Counted from the stretch's first letter, positions 27,667 to 37,744 are shown. The stretch is 64,000 bases of DNA from Dyadobacter frigoris (GCF_005280585.1 NZ_SZVO01000006.1:372001-436000); one strand, 5' to 3'. Program-made: numbers and translations. Notes: a model not told the origin generated them from the sequence alone.

Positions 27667-30075
27667 TCATTCTGATTTAAGTGATTTTACCGGATTTACC
27701 AGCGCGGCTTTTATCGATTCATATCCGGCAGTAACCGCAGCTACAACAAATGTGATCGTAATGGCCAGGATCATAATTTCAGCTCCGATTGGAATTCGGT
27801 ATTCGTAATCTTGCAGCCAGCCGTGCATTACATACCAGCCGAGCGGTGCGGCTATGACAAAAGCAACGCCGATAAGTAATGATATTTCTTTACCAAACAG
27901 ACCAATGATATTGATAATACTTGCACCCAAAACTTTCCGGACACCAATTTCCTTCGTTTTCTGCGAAGCCATAAATTTGACTAAACCATACAAACCAAGG
28001 CAGCCGATGAAAATCGCGATGAATGAAAATACCCGGATCAGTTTCAGCATCATGTTTTCAAGCGCATAACTTTTTGCAATATTGTCGTCCATAAATGATT
28101 GTTCGTACAGATAATCAGGGAAATATTCATTCCATAACTTCTCAACACTTTTCATCGTCTGATGAAGATTCGTAGTGCTTAGTTTGACAGCGCAGGTATA
28201 GTTGTAGTCCTTATAAGTGAAAACCGCAATGGGGTTAATTCCACTTTTGAACGAGGTATTATTCCAGTTTTTTAATACGCCATAAATCGGTGCTGTGACG
28301 CCCCATATTTTCAGGTTTTTACCAATCGCATCAGCAGGATTTTTTAATCCCAAACGCTCCACGGCTTTTTCATTGATTAAATACCCTCGGATGGTATCAC
28401 TTTTCGGAATATTTTCTCCGGCAACAAATTGAAGACCAAAGGTTTTCACGTAGTTATCGTCCGCATTTTTGGTATTCATGCTCCACAGTTCATCTTTCTG
28501 ACGGGTATCAAATTTTACGTTGCTGTTATTATTTGAATTTGTTGTTGGAAGAAAAAGACAAAAAGAAGCATCCGAAATTCCTGGAATTTCCAATAATCTT
28601 TGTCTGAAAGTGGTCTGGTTTATTTTATCAGGTGTAGGAATCCGTAGCTCTGCAATCCCTTTTGTTTCATAACCTACCGATTGAGACAACATAAAATCAA
28701 CCTGATTATTAACAACCAACGTGCAAATTACCAGCAATTGAATCAGCACAAACTGAAACACGATCAGCCCGCGACGTAAGGAAATTCCTCCGATCTGACG
28801 GGTTGAAATATTTCCTTTCAAAGCCAAAACCGGTCTGAATCCGGCCAGAATTCCACCAGGATAAGAACCCGCCAGAAGTACTACGCCCAGAAAAAGCGAT
28901 GCCATGAAAATCCATAACAAACCATCGGCCCAGTTAATATGTACCGGCCAGGTTCCCGGCTGATCCAGCCAGCTGTTAATATGTGGAACTACCAAAAAAG
29001 CAAGTGCAAAACCAATCACCAATGCAGCGAAAGTAATCAAAGCCGTTTCCGTCATAAACTGTATAAAGACCTGACCTCTTGTTCCGCCCACGGCCTTCCG
29101 AACGCCCACTTCTTTGGAACGTCTTAATGCTTGTGCAGTAGCCATGTTTATGAAATTAAAGCATGCCGTCACAATCAAAAATATCCCGATCACGCTCATG
29201 ATCCAGACCCACTTCATCGGCATTGCTCCGTTGTAATTTTCGGAGTGGTGCATGGTTGAATAAGGAATCAGCGGATGTTTATAAAAAGCGAAATCAGTGC
29301 TGTGGTACTTTTTATTAAGCGCCGACATTTGCTTTTCAACACCTTTTATATTTACGTTTTCGGGTATTAAAAGAAAACAATAGGTATTTGAATTGACACC
29401 GCTCCAATTGTCCAGTCCGCTTCCCCCGTAGTTGAATTTAGGATTGGCAACCAGTGTTTGAAATGAAACAAAGAACTCATATGGCAAATCCGTATTCTCG
29501 GAAACGTTGTCGATAATTCCGGTTACTTCGAGATTGAGTTGATTTTCCAGGCGAATACTTTTGCCAATCGGATTTTCAATACCAAAATATTTACGTGCCA
29601 TTTTTTCACTTAAAACAATCGTATTCGGCTTGCTTAATGAAGCTTTTGGCGTACCAATTTGCCAGTGCGAATCAAAAATGGAAAAATATTCGGGCTGAAC
29701 AAATGCCATATTAGGGCCTTCTTCCTTGAATTTTTTAACAGCCTTGCCACTGTTATCCAAAGCGGCCATGAAGGAATTGTATTTTTCAAAACACATGCTG
29801 GATTTATACTGCGGAAATTCCGCTTCCATCGCTTTCCACATAGGAGCCGGAACGCCGCGGGAATAACCTATTCCATCCGAATGAAATTCGGTTGTGATCT
29901 GGTAAATGTGATCAATATTGGTGTGCGAATGGTCAAATGAAGTCTGAAAACGAATAAACCAGAAGACAATCAGCGCACAGGCCAAACCAATCGAAAGACC
30001 GGCTACATTTAGCAAAGCATACAGACTGTTACGCGTAAGATTTCGCCAGGCGATTGTGATGTAATTTTTTAGCAT
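27667..30075 (-). CDS. MacB/FtsX-type ABC permease 6
   Basis: This permease has 802 residues from the ATG at 30075 (MLKNYITIAWRNLTRNSLY). The frame could begin 46 codons earlier at 30213, but that would place the start upstream of the predicted sigma-54 promoter, and those residues match no paralogue. TM1 is GLSIGLACALIVFWFIR. The first coupling motif is RRSKEVGVRKAVGGTRGQ and the second is SQKTKEIGVRKVLGAS, followed by LFGKEISLL. The C-terminus is NPVKSLKSE. It pairs with permease 2 as a subfamily (shared GVPAP, NSNNNSN and NADDNYVKTFGLQ segments). It is the first gene after activator site C, so its leader is about 60 bases. Confidence 0.92.
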   Translation of the reverse strand: MLKNYITIAWRNLTRNSLYALLNVAGLSIGLACALIVFWFIRFQTSFDHSHTNIDHIYQITTEFHSDGIGYSRGVPAPMWKAMEAEFPQYKSSMCFEKYNSFMAALDNSGKAVKKFKEEGPNMAFVQPEYFSIFDSHWQIGTPKASLSKPNTIVLSEKMARKYFGIENPIGKSIRLENQLNLEVTGIIDNVSENTDLPYEFFVSFQTLVANPKFNYGGSGLDNWSGVNSNTYCFLLIPENVNIKGVEKQMSALNKKYHSTDFAFYKHPLIPYSTMHHSENYNGAMPMKWVWIMSVIGIFLIVTACFNFINMATAQALRRSKEVGVRKAVGGTRGQVFIQFMTETALITFAALVIGFALAFLVVPHINSWLDQPGTWPVHINWADGLLWIFMASLFLGVVLLAGSYPGGILAGFRPVLALKGNISTRQIGGISLRRGLIVFQFVLIQLLVICTLVVNNQVDFMLSQSVGYETKGIAELRIPTPDKINQTTFRQRLLEIPGISDASFCLFLPTTNSNNNSNVKFDTRQKDELWSMNTKNADDNYVKTFGLQFVAGENIPKSDTIRGYLINEKAVERLGLKNPADAIGKNLKIWGVTAPIYGVLKNWNNTSFKSGINPIAVFTYKDYNYTCAVKLSTTNLHQTMKSVEKLWNEYFPDYLYEQSFMDDNIAKSYALENMMLKLIRVFSFIAIFIGCLGLYGLVKFMASQKTKEIGVRKVLGASIINIIGLFGKEISLLIGVAFVIAAPLGWYVMHGWLQDYEYRIPIGAEIMILAITITFVVAAVTAGYESIKAALVNPVKSLKSE

Positions 30076-30147
30076 GACCGACAGGATTAAGGGAATGGAA
30101 ATCCGGCAAAGCAGAATTTCATAGGTTGCATTATATATATGAAGTAA

Positions 30148-30164
30148 AGTAAATCTTATGCCAA
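30148..30164 (-). promoter_or_regulatory. Putative sigma-54 promoter of the permease 6-5-4-3 operon
   Basis: On the minus strand TTGGCATAAGATTTACT gives a strong TTGGCA -24 box and a TTAC -12 box, with the canonical ten-base gap after GG. The GG is 63 bp from the centre of the proximal palindrome of site C, and the ATG of permease 6 is about 73 bases downstream. Confidence 0.6.
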
Positions 30165-30216
30165 AATAATAAAAACCTGATAATAAGTATTTTACATTGA
30201 AATAAAACAACAAAAG

Positions 30217-30252
30217 TGTCCGATAACGGACACTTTTGTTCAGGGACGAACG
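30217..30252 (-). promoter_or_regulatory. Tandem-palindrome activator site C (36 bp)
   Basis: TGTCCG-ATAA-CGGACA is a perfect palindrome whose arms extend outward to 30209 and 30240 (14 bp each). After CTTT comes the second, weaker site TGTTCA-GGGA-CGAACG. It lies about 33 bases beyond the stop of the DUF4097 gene. On the minus strand the long palindrome is followed by GTTTTATTT, so like site A it could also end the upstream transcript. Confidence 0.75.
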
Positions 30253-30284
30253 CCTGTAAATGAAAGAGATTACAAATATTTTTT

Positions 30285-31325
30285 TTACTGATTGATAGAA
30301 ACCGATCCACCGTTTGCAGACAAGTTAACAGGAATTCCACCACCGTTCATTTTACCAAGAACGCGATCCTTTTCTACTTGTCCATCAAAGTTTTTCAAAC
30401 TCACGGTTACTTTATTCCCTTTCAGATTTAAATCCATTCCTTTATCCATTGGCATATTCACCCGCAGACTTCCCGCTGATGTTGACAAATCTACAAACTT
30501 ACCAATTTGGGTAATTTCTACTTCCATGCTTCCACCGCTTGTATGTGCCTTCACACTTCCGGAAACGGCCGCCAGACGTACAGAACCACCCGAAGTTCCG
30601 GCGTCAAGATCTCCTTTGATACCATCACCTTTTATACTTCCACCGCTGGTTTGCGCTACAATTGAACCATCAAGACCGTTCAATGTGATACTGCCGCCAG
30701 AAGTATGCAGATTAATTTTTCCACTCAATTCGCTGGCTTTGATACTTCCACCGCTCGTACTAAGTGTGATTTCTTTTTTACAGTTTTCAACTTCAATACT
30801 ACCGCCAGAGGTTTGTCCATCGATAAGACCGTCAAGATCCGATACTTTTAAACTTCCTCCGCTTGTCCTGAAATTTTGCTCGCCTGTAAGTGAAGAGATA
30901 CGGATACTTCCGCCGCTTGTGCGCAGATTGGTTGCCATATTTCTTGGTGTTGAGATTTTAAAAGAAATAGAAACGCTGTTTTTGTCCCAGCCATTTCTAT
31001 TTTTACGAACAGCTGTTGCTTTTAAAACACTGCCCTCGGTGCCGATAAAAATATCGAAATCTTCAAGTTTGTCTTCAATCTCTTCCTTGCTCAGATTGAC
31101 TTTTCCATTCCAGTTATTCGGACGGACGTACATTTCAACCTTAACACCATTTGGCTGGTCACCGGCAACGGTGATTGAACCGCCAGAAGTTTCCACTTTA
31201 AGATTCGTCAGCGAAGCGCTTGTGAAATTTTTAGAGATGTAAGGCTTTTCGTCTGAATTCTGCGCATTGGCAGAAATTGTGATAAATAGAACGAATGCGG
31301 CTAAAAGTAAATTAATTTTTTTCAT
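30285..31325 (-). CDS. Secreted DUF4097-type beta-repeat protein
   Basis: This 346-residue protein has a signal peptide at its N-terminus (MKKINLLLAAFVLFITISA, cleaved about NAQ). The body is built from short strands with the motif TSGGS[ILVM]: nine copies of TSGGS and one TSAGS, mostly 17-20 residues apart, each followed by a beta strand such as ITVAG, IRISS or LKVSD. This is the DUF4097 adhesin-like fold, expected to form a stacked beta structure in the periplasm or on the surface. Function is unknown. Downstream sits activator site C. Upstream is a palindromic element rather than an activator site, so it is probably transcribed separately from the permeases. Confidence 0.88.
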   Translation of the reverse strand: MKKINLLLAAFVLFITISANAQNSDEKPYISKNFTSASLTNLKVETSGGSITVAGDQPNGVKVEMYVRPNNWNGKVNLSKEEIEDKLEDFDIFIGTEGSVLKATAVRKNRNGWDKNSVSISFKISTPRNMATNLRTSGGSIRISSLTGEQNFRTSGGSLKVSDLDGLIDGQTSGGSIEVENCKKEITLSTSGGSIKASELSGKINLHTSGGSITLNGLDGSIVAQTSGGSIKGDGIKGDLDAGTSGGSVRLAAVSGSVKAHTSGGSMEVEITQIGKFVDLSTSAGSLRVNMPMDKGMDLNLKGNKVTVSLKNFDGQVEKDRVLGKMNGGGIPVNLSANGGSVSINQ

Positions 31326-31410
31326 GATCTAATAAGTTTTCTTGTCGTTTGCAGTTATGATGTTAAAACCGAAATGGAGGTTGCATGGAGGTTTCAATTT
31401 TATTTAAAAT

Positions 31411-31496
31411 ATTTCACGCAAAGCAAAAAAGGAAGGGGGCAAAGCTCGCAAAGTTAAAATCTTAGCGTGCTTTGCCCCTTCCTTTTTTGCGTGAAA
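31411..31496. repeat. Long palindromic repeat element, copy 2
   Basis: ATTTCACGCAAA at the left and TTTGCGTGAAAT-type sequence at the right end an inverted repeat of about 86 bases. The arms carry GGAAGGGGGCAAAGC and GCTTTGCCCCTTCC and enclose TTAAAATCTTAGCG. It belongs to the same family as 19946-20036; both share CACGCAAAGC, AAAATCTTAGCG and the mirrored end. It sits after the lipoprotein gene at 31513 and may end its transcript. Confidence 0.82.
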
Positions 31497-31512
31497 TTCT
31501 TAAAATAGTAAA

Positions 31513-31869
31513 CTATTTTTTATCAACCTTATAAACTTCAATTTCTGTGAAATTTCCGGTTGCGCCCCAACCACAGGCAACACCTTTTTTCCTATCTGTA
31601 AGACTATATCGAATATGTACTTTGATAAATGAATAATAATCCTCCTTGTTGCCAAGTTCCTTTTCAACCACTTTCAATGAAGTCTCAGACGGCAGATAAT
31701 AAAGTAAAGAATCTCCGGAAGGCACCTGAAAATGCCAGGAGCAGCCATCGGCTGCAAGCATATTAACCCATTCAGCATCGCTTTCCACTATTTCGACATC
31801 GGATGGAAGCTTGTCGTCAGTACAGGCAATACAAGTTATTAAGGCAAGTAAAAAGAGTAAGATTTTCAT
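31513..31869 (-). CDS. Small predicted lipoprotein of unknown function
   Basis: This is a 118-residue protein from the ATG at 31869. The N-terminus has a short hydrophobic signal and a lipobox CIAC followed by TDD, so it should be lipid-anchored at cysteine 16. The frame extends 23 codons upstream, but that would bury the signal sequence. The mature part has two W-containing segments (AEWVNMLAADGCSWHFQ) and a G-rich stretch VACGWGATGNFTEI. I do not recognise a family. It follows the GH1 gene by about 90 bases on the same strand, so the two may be co-transcribed. Confidence 0.75.
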   Translation of the reverse strand: MKILLFLLALITCIACTDDKLPSDVEIVESDAEWVNMLAADGCSWHFQVPSGDSLLYYLPSETSLKVVEKELGNKEDYYSFIKVHIRYSLTDRKKGVACGWGATGNFTEIEVYKVDKK

Positions 31870-31959
31870 GGCAGAAAGGTTTGGAATTTTGTTATAATAA
31901 CAAGATTCCATTTGAATAAAAAAGGTTGGAACCGCCATAAAATATTGTTCAGGTTCAGC

Positions 31960-33363
31960 CTATTCCTTCAGAAATTTGGCAAACCATTTTCCGGAATCCT
32001 TAATAATCCGCTCCTGATTTTCATAATTGACATAAACCAGCCCAAACCTGGGTCCATATCCTTCTGCCCATTCAAAGTTATCCAGAAGTGACCAGGCCAG
32101 GTAACCACCTATTTTCACACCTTCGTTTTTCGCCTTCAATATATTGGCCAGGTACTCCTCAAAAAACTGAATCCGTTTATGATCCTGAACTTCTCCATTT
32201 TTCAAAACATCATCAAAAGCCGCCCCATTTTCAGAAATGATAATTTCCCTGATATTAGGATATTGGCTAAATTGTTTCAAAATTTCATACATTCCATCCG
32301 GTGCAACTTCCCAGCCCATGGCCGTCAACGGAACATTTCGTTTCCTGGCTGATACTTCTTCAAGCCACAAAACAGGGGCAAAATAGGAATGCTTCACAAT
32401 CACCCGGAAATAATTCTGAAGTCCGATAAAATCGAAATCAAATGCCAGTTTCTCTTCATCACCTTCCAACATGAATTTCGAAATTCCTTTCAAAAACGGA
32501 AAAGCATCAACCGGATAACCCATACCCAAACAAGGTTCCATAAAAAGACGGTTCATAATCGCATCCGCTCTTCTGGCCGCGCGGATATCTCTCACACTTT
32601 GCGTAAAAGGCTGCACATGCGAACAGGAAAGTGCCGTACCAATGTAAGCGTCCGGTACCATATCACGAACAATCCGGCCACCTTCCGCCTGGCACAAAGC
32701 AAGATGATGTACAACCGGAAGAAAATTAAATAATCCTTTTTTTCCAGGTGCGTGCATACCTGTGGTGTAACCCAGGCCAGCAACGGCCATTGGCTCATTC
32801 AGAATGATCCAGTTACGCACTTTTCCGCCAAAAGCATCAGCACAAATCGAAACGTATTCAGAAAACCATTTTATAATTTCCCTGTTTTTCCATCCTCCAC
32901 GATCTTCCAATGCCTGGGGCAGATCCCAATGATATAAGGTAATCCAGGGTTCAATATCCAGGGCAATACATTTGTCAATGATCCGATTGTAAAAATCGAT
33001 TCCTTTTTCATTAATCTTTCCTGTACCATCCGGCAAAATCCTGGACCAGGAAAGTGAAAAGCGGAATTCCTTAAAACCAAGTTCAGCGACTAGCTCCAGA
33101 TCTGCCTCATAATTATTATAGAAATCACAAGCAATTTCTGCGTGGTGACCATCCTTTATTTTACCTTTTTGGCGCGTAAAGGTATCCCAGATCGACGCTC
33201 CTCTTCCATGCTCAGCAACAGCTCCCTCGACCTGAAATGCTGCCGTAGCCGTCCCCCATTTGAAAGCAACTCCAAAATCTTTTTTGGAAAGAATACCTGT
33301 TTCCGGAATTTCCAGATTGGCAGCTTGTTCCGGCAATATATTATTTTGACTAAAATCCTTCAA
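31960..33363 (-). CDS. GH1 family beta-glycosidase
   Basis: This 467-residue cytoplasmic enzyme hydrolyses beta-glucosides or related beta-glycosides by the retaining mechanism. The acid/base glutamate is E190 in ILNEPMA and the nucleophile is E378 in IISENGAA. Other family markers are FKWGTATAAFQVEGA (N-terminal signature), RFSLSWSRILP, YHWDLPQALED and NFEWAEGYGPRFGLVYV near the C-terminus. No ATG lies upstream before the in-frame TAA at 33391, and none lies before the N-terminal signature, so the TTG at 33363 is taken as start; a second TTG a few codons on is also possible. It lacks a signal peptide. No sugar transporter is adjacent. Confidence 0.94.
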   Translation of the reverse strand: MKDFSQNNILPEQAANLEIPETGILSKKDFGVAFKWGTATAAFQVEGAVAEHGRGASIWDTFTRQKGKIKDGHHAEIACDFYNNYEADLELVAELGFKEFRFSLSWSRILPDGTGKINEKGIDFYNRIIDKCIALDIEPWITLYHWDLPQALEDRGGWKNREIIKWFSEYVSICADAFGGKVRNWIILNEPMAVAGLGYTTGMHAPGKKGLFNFLPVVHHLALCQAEGGRIVRDMVPDAYIGTALSCSHVQPFTQSVRDIRAARRADAIMNRLFMEPCLGMGYPVDAFPFLKGISKFMLEGDEEKLAFDFDFIGLQNYFRVIVKHSYFAPVLWLEEVSARKRNVPLTAMGWEVAPDGMYEILKQFSQYPNIREIIISENGAAFDDVLKNGEVQDHKRIQFFEEYLANILKAKNEGVKIGGYLAWSLLDNFEWAEGYGPRFGLVYVNYENQERIIKDSGKWFAKFLKE

Positions 33364-33528
33364 TGTTTTCTGCTGATTATGTTCTGAACGTTAAGTCAGT
33401 ACTACAAAATTAAATGGAATAATTGCCAAAAAGGTAACAATATCGTAATCATATGAAAAACTTAATATTGGAAAGAAGAATACAGAACCCGGACTAATCT
33501 TTTACACGGGTTAATGAGCTTCCCTCAA

Positions 33529-33569
33529 ACAAAAAATTCCTTCACCCGAATATGCGGATAAAGGAATTT
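33529..33569 (-). terminator. Terminator after the T9SS protein gene
   Basis: On the minus strand AAATTCCTT (33561-33569) pairs with AAGGAATTT (33534-33542) around a 17-base loop and is followed by six T residues and GTTTG. It lies 22 bases beyond the stop of the T9SS gene. Confidence 0.75.
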
Positions 33570-33590
33570 GAAACTAATAACGCTTTTGTA

Positions 33591-35668
33591 CTACCTGATT
33601 ACCGTAATTTTTTGTTTGGCTATCAGGCCATTGCTTTGTTTAAAGGTTACGATATAACTTCCCGATGACAGATTACTGATGTCTACATCAACACCATCTT
33701 TCGGAATGAAATCTTTCACCTTTACACCTCTGATATCATAAATCTGGATGCTGGCAATTTTTTCATTACCATTTCTCAGCTTCATGAAATTCGAACTAGG
33801 GTTAGGGTAAAGTAATGCGGACTCATCTGTAACAAAATTTTCACTGACAATTCTGCTATAAGCAAACGTTTCATCTTTATCGATCATTCTCAAACGATAC
33901 AAATTGTTTCCGTTAGCAGGGGTAGCATGTGTATAGCTGTAAGATTTCGTAACTGTACTTTCACCCTGTGCATCAACTGAGCCTAAAGCCGCCCACTCTT
34001 TACCATTAAGGCTATGTTGAACTTCAAAAGATTTGGAGTTGGTCTCAGCTGTCGTTTTCCATGAAAGTGAAGCACTTGTGCCTTCCTTTTTGACGCTAAA
34101 ATCGGTAAGCGTTACAGGAAGCGGTGTATCCGTCTTTATCTGGAAGCAGCCAAGATCACAATAAACAATACCTGCACTCGATGAAATTTCAAGAACGACA
34201 GAAGTTGTATTAGCAGGAGCCTGTTTTGTTAGTGTATATTTTTTCAAACCAACTGTCGTCGACGTTACAGCTTTGTCAATCACCTGAGTCACGGTCGACG
34301 CTGTTATTTCATTTACTCCGTTGAAAAACTTAACCTTCAGAGTCTGTATAAAGTTAGTGTTAGAGCCATCATATCCGGCATATATAGTCCAGGTTACTGT
34401 ATTTCCGGGCGCTATATTTTTTGTCTGTGAGATCACAACCTTATCAGATAATTTAGCCGACTTAATACCACATACTACATAGTCCGTTGAGGTAGCAAAT
34501 GTACCGGCCCCAGTTTTTGTCCAGCTATTTGTTCCATCTTCAAAACTTGGATTAACAAGTTGATTACCCGTACAAGTTTCACAAACCGGTGGAGTAATTT
34601 TAAGACATGCGGCATCCACTTTGAAATAGTTTCCTGTTGCAGAACCCAACACTCGAATGTATGAAGTTCCCGCCGGTGCAGCAGCTGCTGTCAAAGTATA
34701 TTTTGTCATGCCATTGGGCCCCGTTGCAGGAAGATCCTCAACCGCTTTGTTGAGCGCGACTTCTGCTGCAACTGCTCCGATTTGAACTTTTGCTGCATTC
34801 AGGTAAATAAGCTGGAATTTATGGCTCTGTTTTACATGGTATCCGCCCCAGATATTCAACACCGCAGTGCTTCCCGGAATTACATTTACATCCTGCCAGA
34901 AACTACCGCCAGAAGTCCCTAACAAACCATTTTTTGTTCCACAAACAGCATATGCGTCATCATCAGTAAAAATCTGGCCAGCATCATTCGAAGAGCTCCA
35001 TCCTGTTGGAATTTGCTTTCCGCTTACCGTTGTAAAGGTTTCGAAACTTGGATTAACCAAAGTATTACCATCACAGTTACAATCAGCCGGAGGTGGCGTT
35101 ACCTGCATACAAGCGCCGTCAATTTTAAAATAATCTCCTGTTCCGGAAGCTTCGGCACGGGCAAATGCTGTTCCTGCCGGCGCTGTTGCATTCAAAACAT
35201 ATTGTTTTAATATAGGACCAGTAGAAGGTGCTGTATCAACATCCCAATCTACGGCTACGGATGCCGAATTCGTTGAAATTAATGTATTGCCTGAAGTGTA
35301 GAAAGAAATTTTAAATGTCTGGCCATTTTTTACATGGTATCCGCCATATGCAGAGAAGCGAACAGAAGCTCCAGGAGCAACAGCATATTGTTGGTAAATA
35401 CTACCAGCCCCGTTCAGAACAGTTGCATAGGTTCCACAAACTGCATATTGTGTATTTTTTGTTGAAAAACTACCTGATGTTGTCCAGCTTGTATTGCCAT
35501 CTTCAAAACTTGCATTCGCCAGAACATTATCCGTACATCCGCAATCAGCAGTGGTAGTTCCGGTAGAAGATGTTTCTGAAAGATCAGGGGTAATTTTTGC
35601 GTGTAATTGCTGAATGATGTGCATAAGACTATTATGCACATCACCATAAAGGAGTAATTTTTTTTCAT
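33591..35668 (-). CDS. Secreted modular protein with T9SS sorting domain; apparent frameshift
   Basis: Three modules of about 150-160 residues repeat the pattern C-x-C-x-x-N-x-L-[AV]-N-[AP]-SFE...W, with YAVCGT, GGYH and a DYFKIDGACMQ-type end; they look like carbohydrate-binding beta-sandwiches. A fibronectin-like domain follows (LPVTLTDFSVKKEG ... LYRLRMIDKDE). The C-terminus is a type A T9SS sorting signal (LLYPNPSSNFMKL, then IQIYDIRGVKV and the final KQKITVIR), so the mature protein should reach the cell surface or medium. The main frame has no ATG start, only a GTG at 35639. A good signal peptide (MKKNYSFMVMCIIVLC) begins at 35668 in another frame. Adding one A to the five-base run at 35594-35598 joins the two. 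This is either a sequencing error, a phase-variable run or a recent pseudogene. Confidence 0.85.
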
Positions 35669-36742
35669 GAGGTTGTATAGTTATTAGCGATAATGATGAG
35701 AAATTTACAGGTTAAATAAAGTATTGATAGATAAGTTTTAACGACAAAAAAAATTCTATAAATCAGATGCTCTGATTAATTAGAAATCCAAAATAATATT
35801 AAACTTCCTAACGGATTAGCGGATGGTTTAACCAATAATCATTATTGCTTATGATATATCTGGTTAAACTTCTATGGTTATTAATGGAGGTATCGACAGC
35901 TGCAAATGTAAAAAAAATTCTATTTAAAAATCAAATCATTTTTATGATTAATTTTATATCACAAACAAATAATAACTATATCTACGACAATAATTAAACT
36001 AATTCTACATATAAAAAATAACTAAATCTACCGCTACAAATTACCAAAAACAGTAAAAATCAGCACTTTACAAGATCAACCATCACCGTTGGCCAAGAAA
36101 AATAATAGTTTTAGGCACTGAATATAAAATATAACTTTTTCAAGTTTATAACAATTCATCAATATGAGAATACAACCTGTTTTTTCTATGCAGTGATTAA
36201 ACTTTACTATGCGACGATCCAGGTTTTAATTAACTTTTCCGATCATTTTTATAAATATCTAAACCCTTATCAGTCAAGTCACTTGATTGCTAAACAAAAG
36301 CAGATTTGCGCCCGGCTTTTAAAATCAGGTTACAAAGCATATCATGCTCAGAGAGTTATAAGCAGCACAAAAGGAATATCGAACGCTATTAATTATACGT
36401 TATCAAACTTACTCTACAATGCGCTACAATTTTATTCTAAATGAAGAATTAAAAGAAAAATATGAAGGATAAAGCATGTATATTACTTAGACTTCAAACC
36501 TCAATTTCAGGATCGGGTTTACTTCCTTAATTTAATTCCTTCAAGAAAACTATTATTTAAAACAGAATTGCCTTGAACAATTGAGGCAACAAAACATTTT
36601 GCGTGGCGTGTAGTACTTTTTGGATTTATACTCCTGGAAAATCTGGAAGATGTAGTATTAGTTATTTCACTGTAAAATAGTATGTTAAGAAAATTTAATT
36701 TTCGCTTTTTAGAAAAATTGTTGGCTTTAAACTAAAATCCAT
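35669..36742. other. Gene-free AT-rich interval
   Basis: About 1.07 kb between the T9SS protein and the sigma factor terminator. The only open frame (36193-36444, starting at GTG) has no signal, no family features and no supportive start, and I do not accept it as a gene. No repeat of the kinds seen elsewhere and no activator-type palindrome was found. Promoters for the T9SS gene must lie at its right-hand end. Confidence 0.5.
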
Positions 36743-36774
36743 AAAAAAACCAGCGTCTCAGAAAGAGAAACTGG
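36743..36774 (-). terminator. Terminator of the ECF sigma factor gene
   Basis: On the minus strand CCAGTTTCTC pairs with GAGACGCTGG (one mismatch, one wobble) around TTTCT and is followed by seven T residues. It begins 23 bases after the stop codon. Confidence 0.75.
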
Positions 36775-36797
36775 ATCAAAACCTCCATTCCTATAAT

Positions 36798-37367
36798 TTA
36801 TGCAGCTCTCAAAGTAAAACTATGTACATCAAAAATCTCTCTTAATTCATTAAGTGCTTTACGAATTCTTGATTTTACAGTCCCTAAGGGCAAGCTTAAC
36901 TTTTCAGATACTTCTTCATGCGTATATCCCTGAAAATAAACAAGATCAATCAACACACTCTTTTCTGGTAATAGGCTTGCTACAATGGCACGTATATCAA
37001 TAGTAGCTGGGATAGGATTAAAAACGACATTATTCCCCAAATCGGATTCAATAACTGTATCCCAGCTTACCGATTTCTCATTTTTAACATCAAGTCTTAA
37101 ACGATCTATGGCCGTATTTCTCGCAACATTTAGAATCCATGTAAAAAGCGTCCCTTTTTCAACATTATAACTTCCAATATTTTTCCAGATTTTCAAAAAA
37201 GAATCCTGCATTACATCCGCCGCTTTATCTTCATCCTTAACTATTTTCATGATAATACCATACAATGCCGAAGCGTAATGGTCGTAAAGATATTCGAAGG
37301 CCTCCCTGCTATTACATTTTAAAGAAGATATCAATTCTTGTTCGGTGTATGCAGATTTACTTATCAT
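36798..37367 (-). CDS. ECF-type RNA polymerase sigma factor
   Basis: This is a 189-residue sigma-70 family regulator counted from the ATG at 37367; a TTG at 37409 would add 14 residues. Region 2 is EAFEYLYDHYASALYGI ... AADVMQDSFLKIWKN ... GTLFTWILNVARNTAIDRLR. Region 4 is the helix-turn-helix YTHEEVSEKLSLPLGTVKSRIRKALNELRE. The sequence resembles the SigK-like branch of ECF factors. No anti-sigma gene follows; a terminator does, and the next gene downstream on this strand is the T9SS protein more than 1 kb away. It is divergent from the serine hydrolase gene. What it senses cannot be deduced. Confidence 0.92.
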   Translation of the reverse strand: MISKSAYTEQELISSLKCNSREAFEYLYDHYASALYGIIMKIVKDEDKAADVMQDSFLKIWKNIGSYNVEKGTLFTWILNVARNTAIDRLRLDVKNEKSVSWDTVIESDLGNNVVFNPIPATIDIRAIVASLLPEKSVLIDLVYFQGYTHEEVSEKLSLPLGTVKSRIRKALNELREIFDVHSFTLRAA

Positions 37368-37744
37368 CTTTTCAGTTATTGATGTAGTTGTTTCGGGTAA
37401 GTCTGACAACTTTGTTAGTCTTTCATAAACAGCCCATACAAATTATGTTCCATCTGTTATGTTTCTAAAAGTGTGTATGCTTTCCCTCTATTTTGTGGAT
37501 TTCGCTTTGGCATTAATTCTGTTTTTAAATAAATATTCCTCAGATTACAGAAAAACTGAGGAAAATTTAAATTACACAAATGGAAACCATTCCACACTTT
37601 TTTTAAAATATTTGTATTATCATTTTGCAAACAAACACCAAAACCCTTCCAAACAATTCATTATAAGGTATTTACTTACCGAATATATATATTTAACATA
37701 CAGATCTGTTTTTGACGAATTTCCCTACACTTCCTTTTTACCAT

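Noticed and set aside
30292..31242. Long plus-strand open frame opposite the DUF4097 gene
   Set aside because: It is the reverse-strand shadow of the TSGGS repeats (its product repeats LPPLV and LPPEV at the same period), with no start context and no family features.
36193..36444. 83-residue open frame in the 1.1-kb gap after the T9SS gene
   Set aside because: It starts at GTG, lacks any motif, signal or neighbour on its strand, and its composition matches the AT-rich gap.
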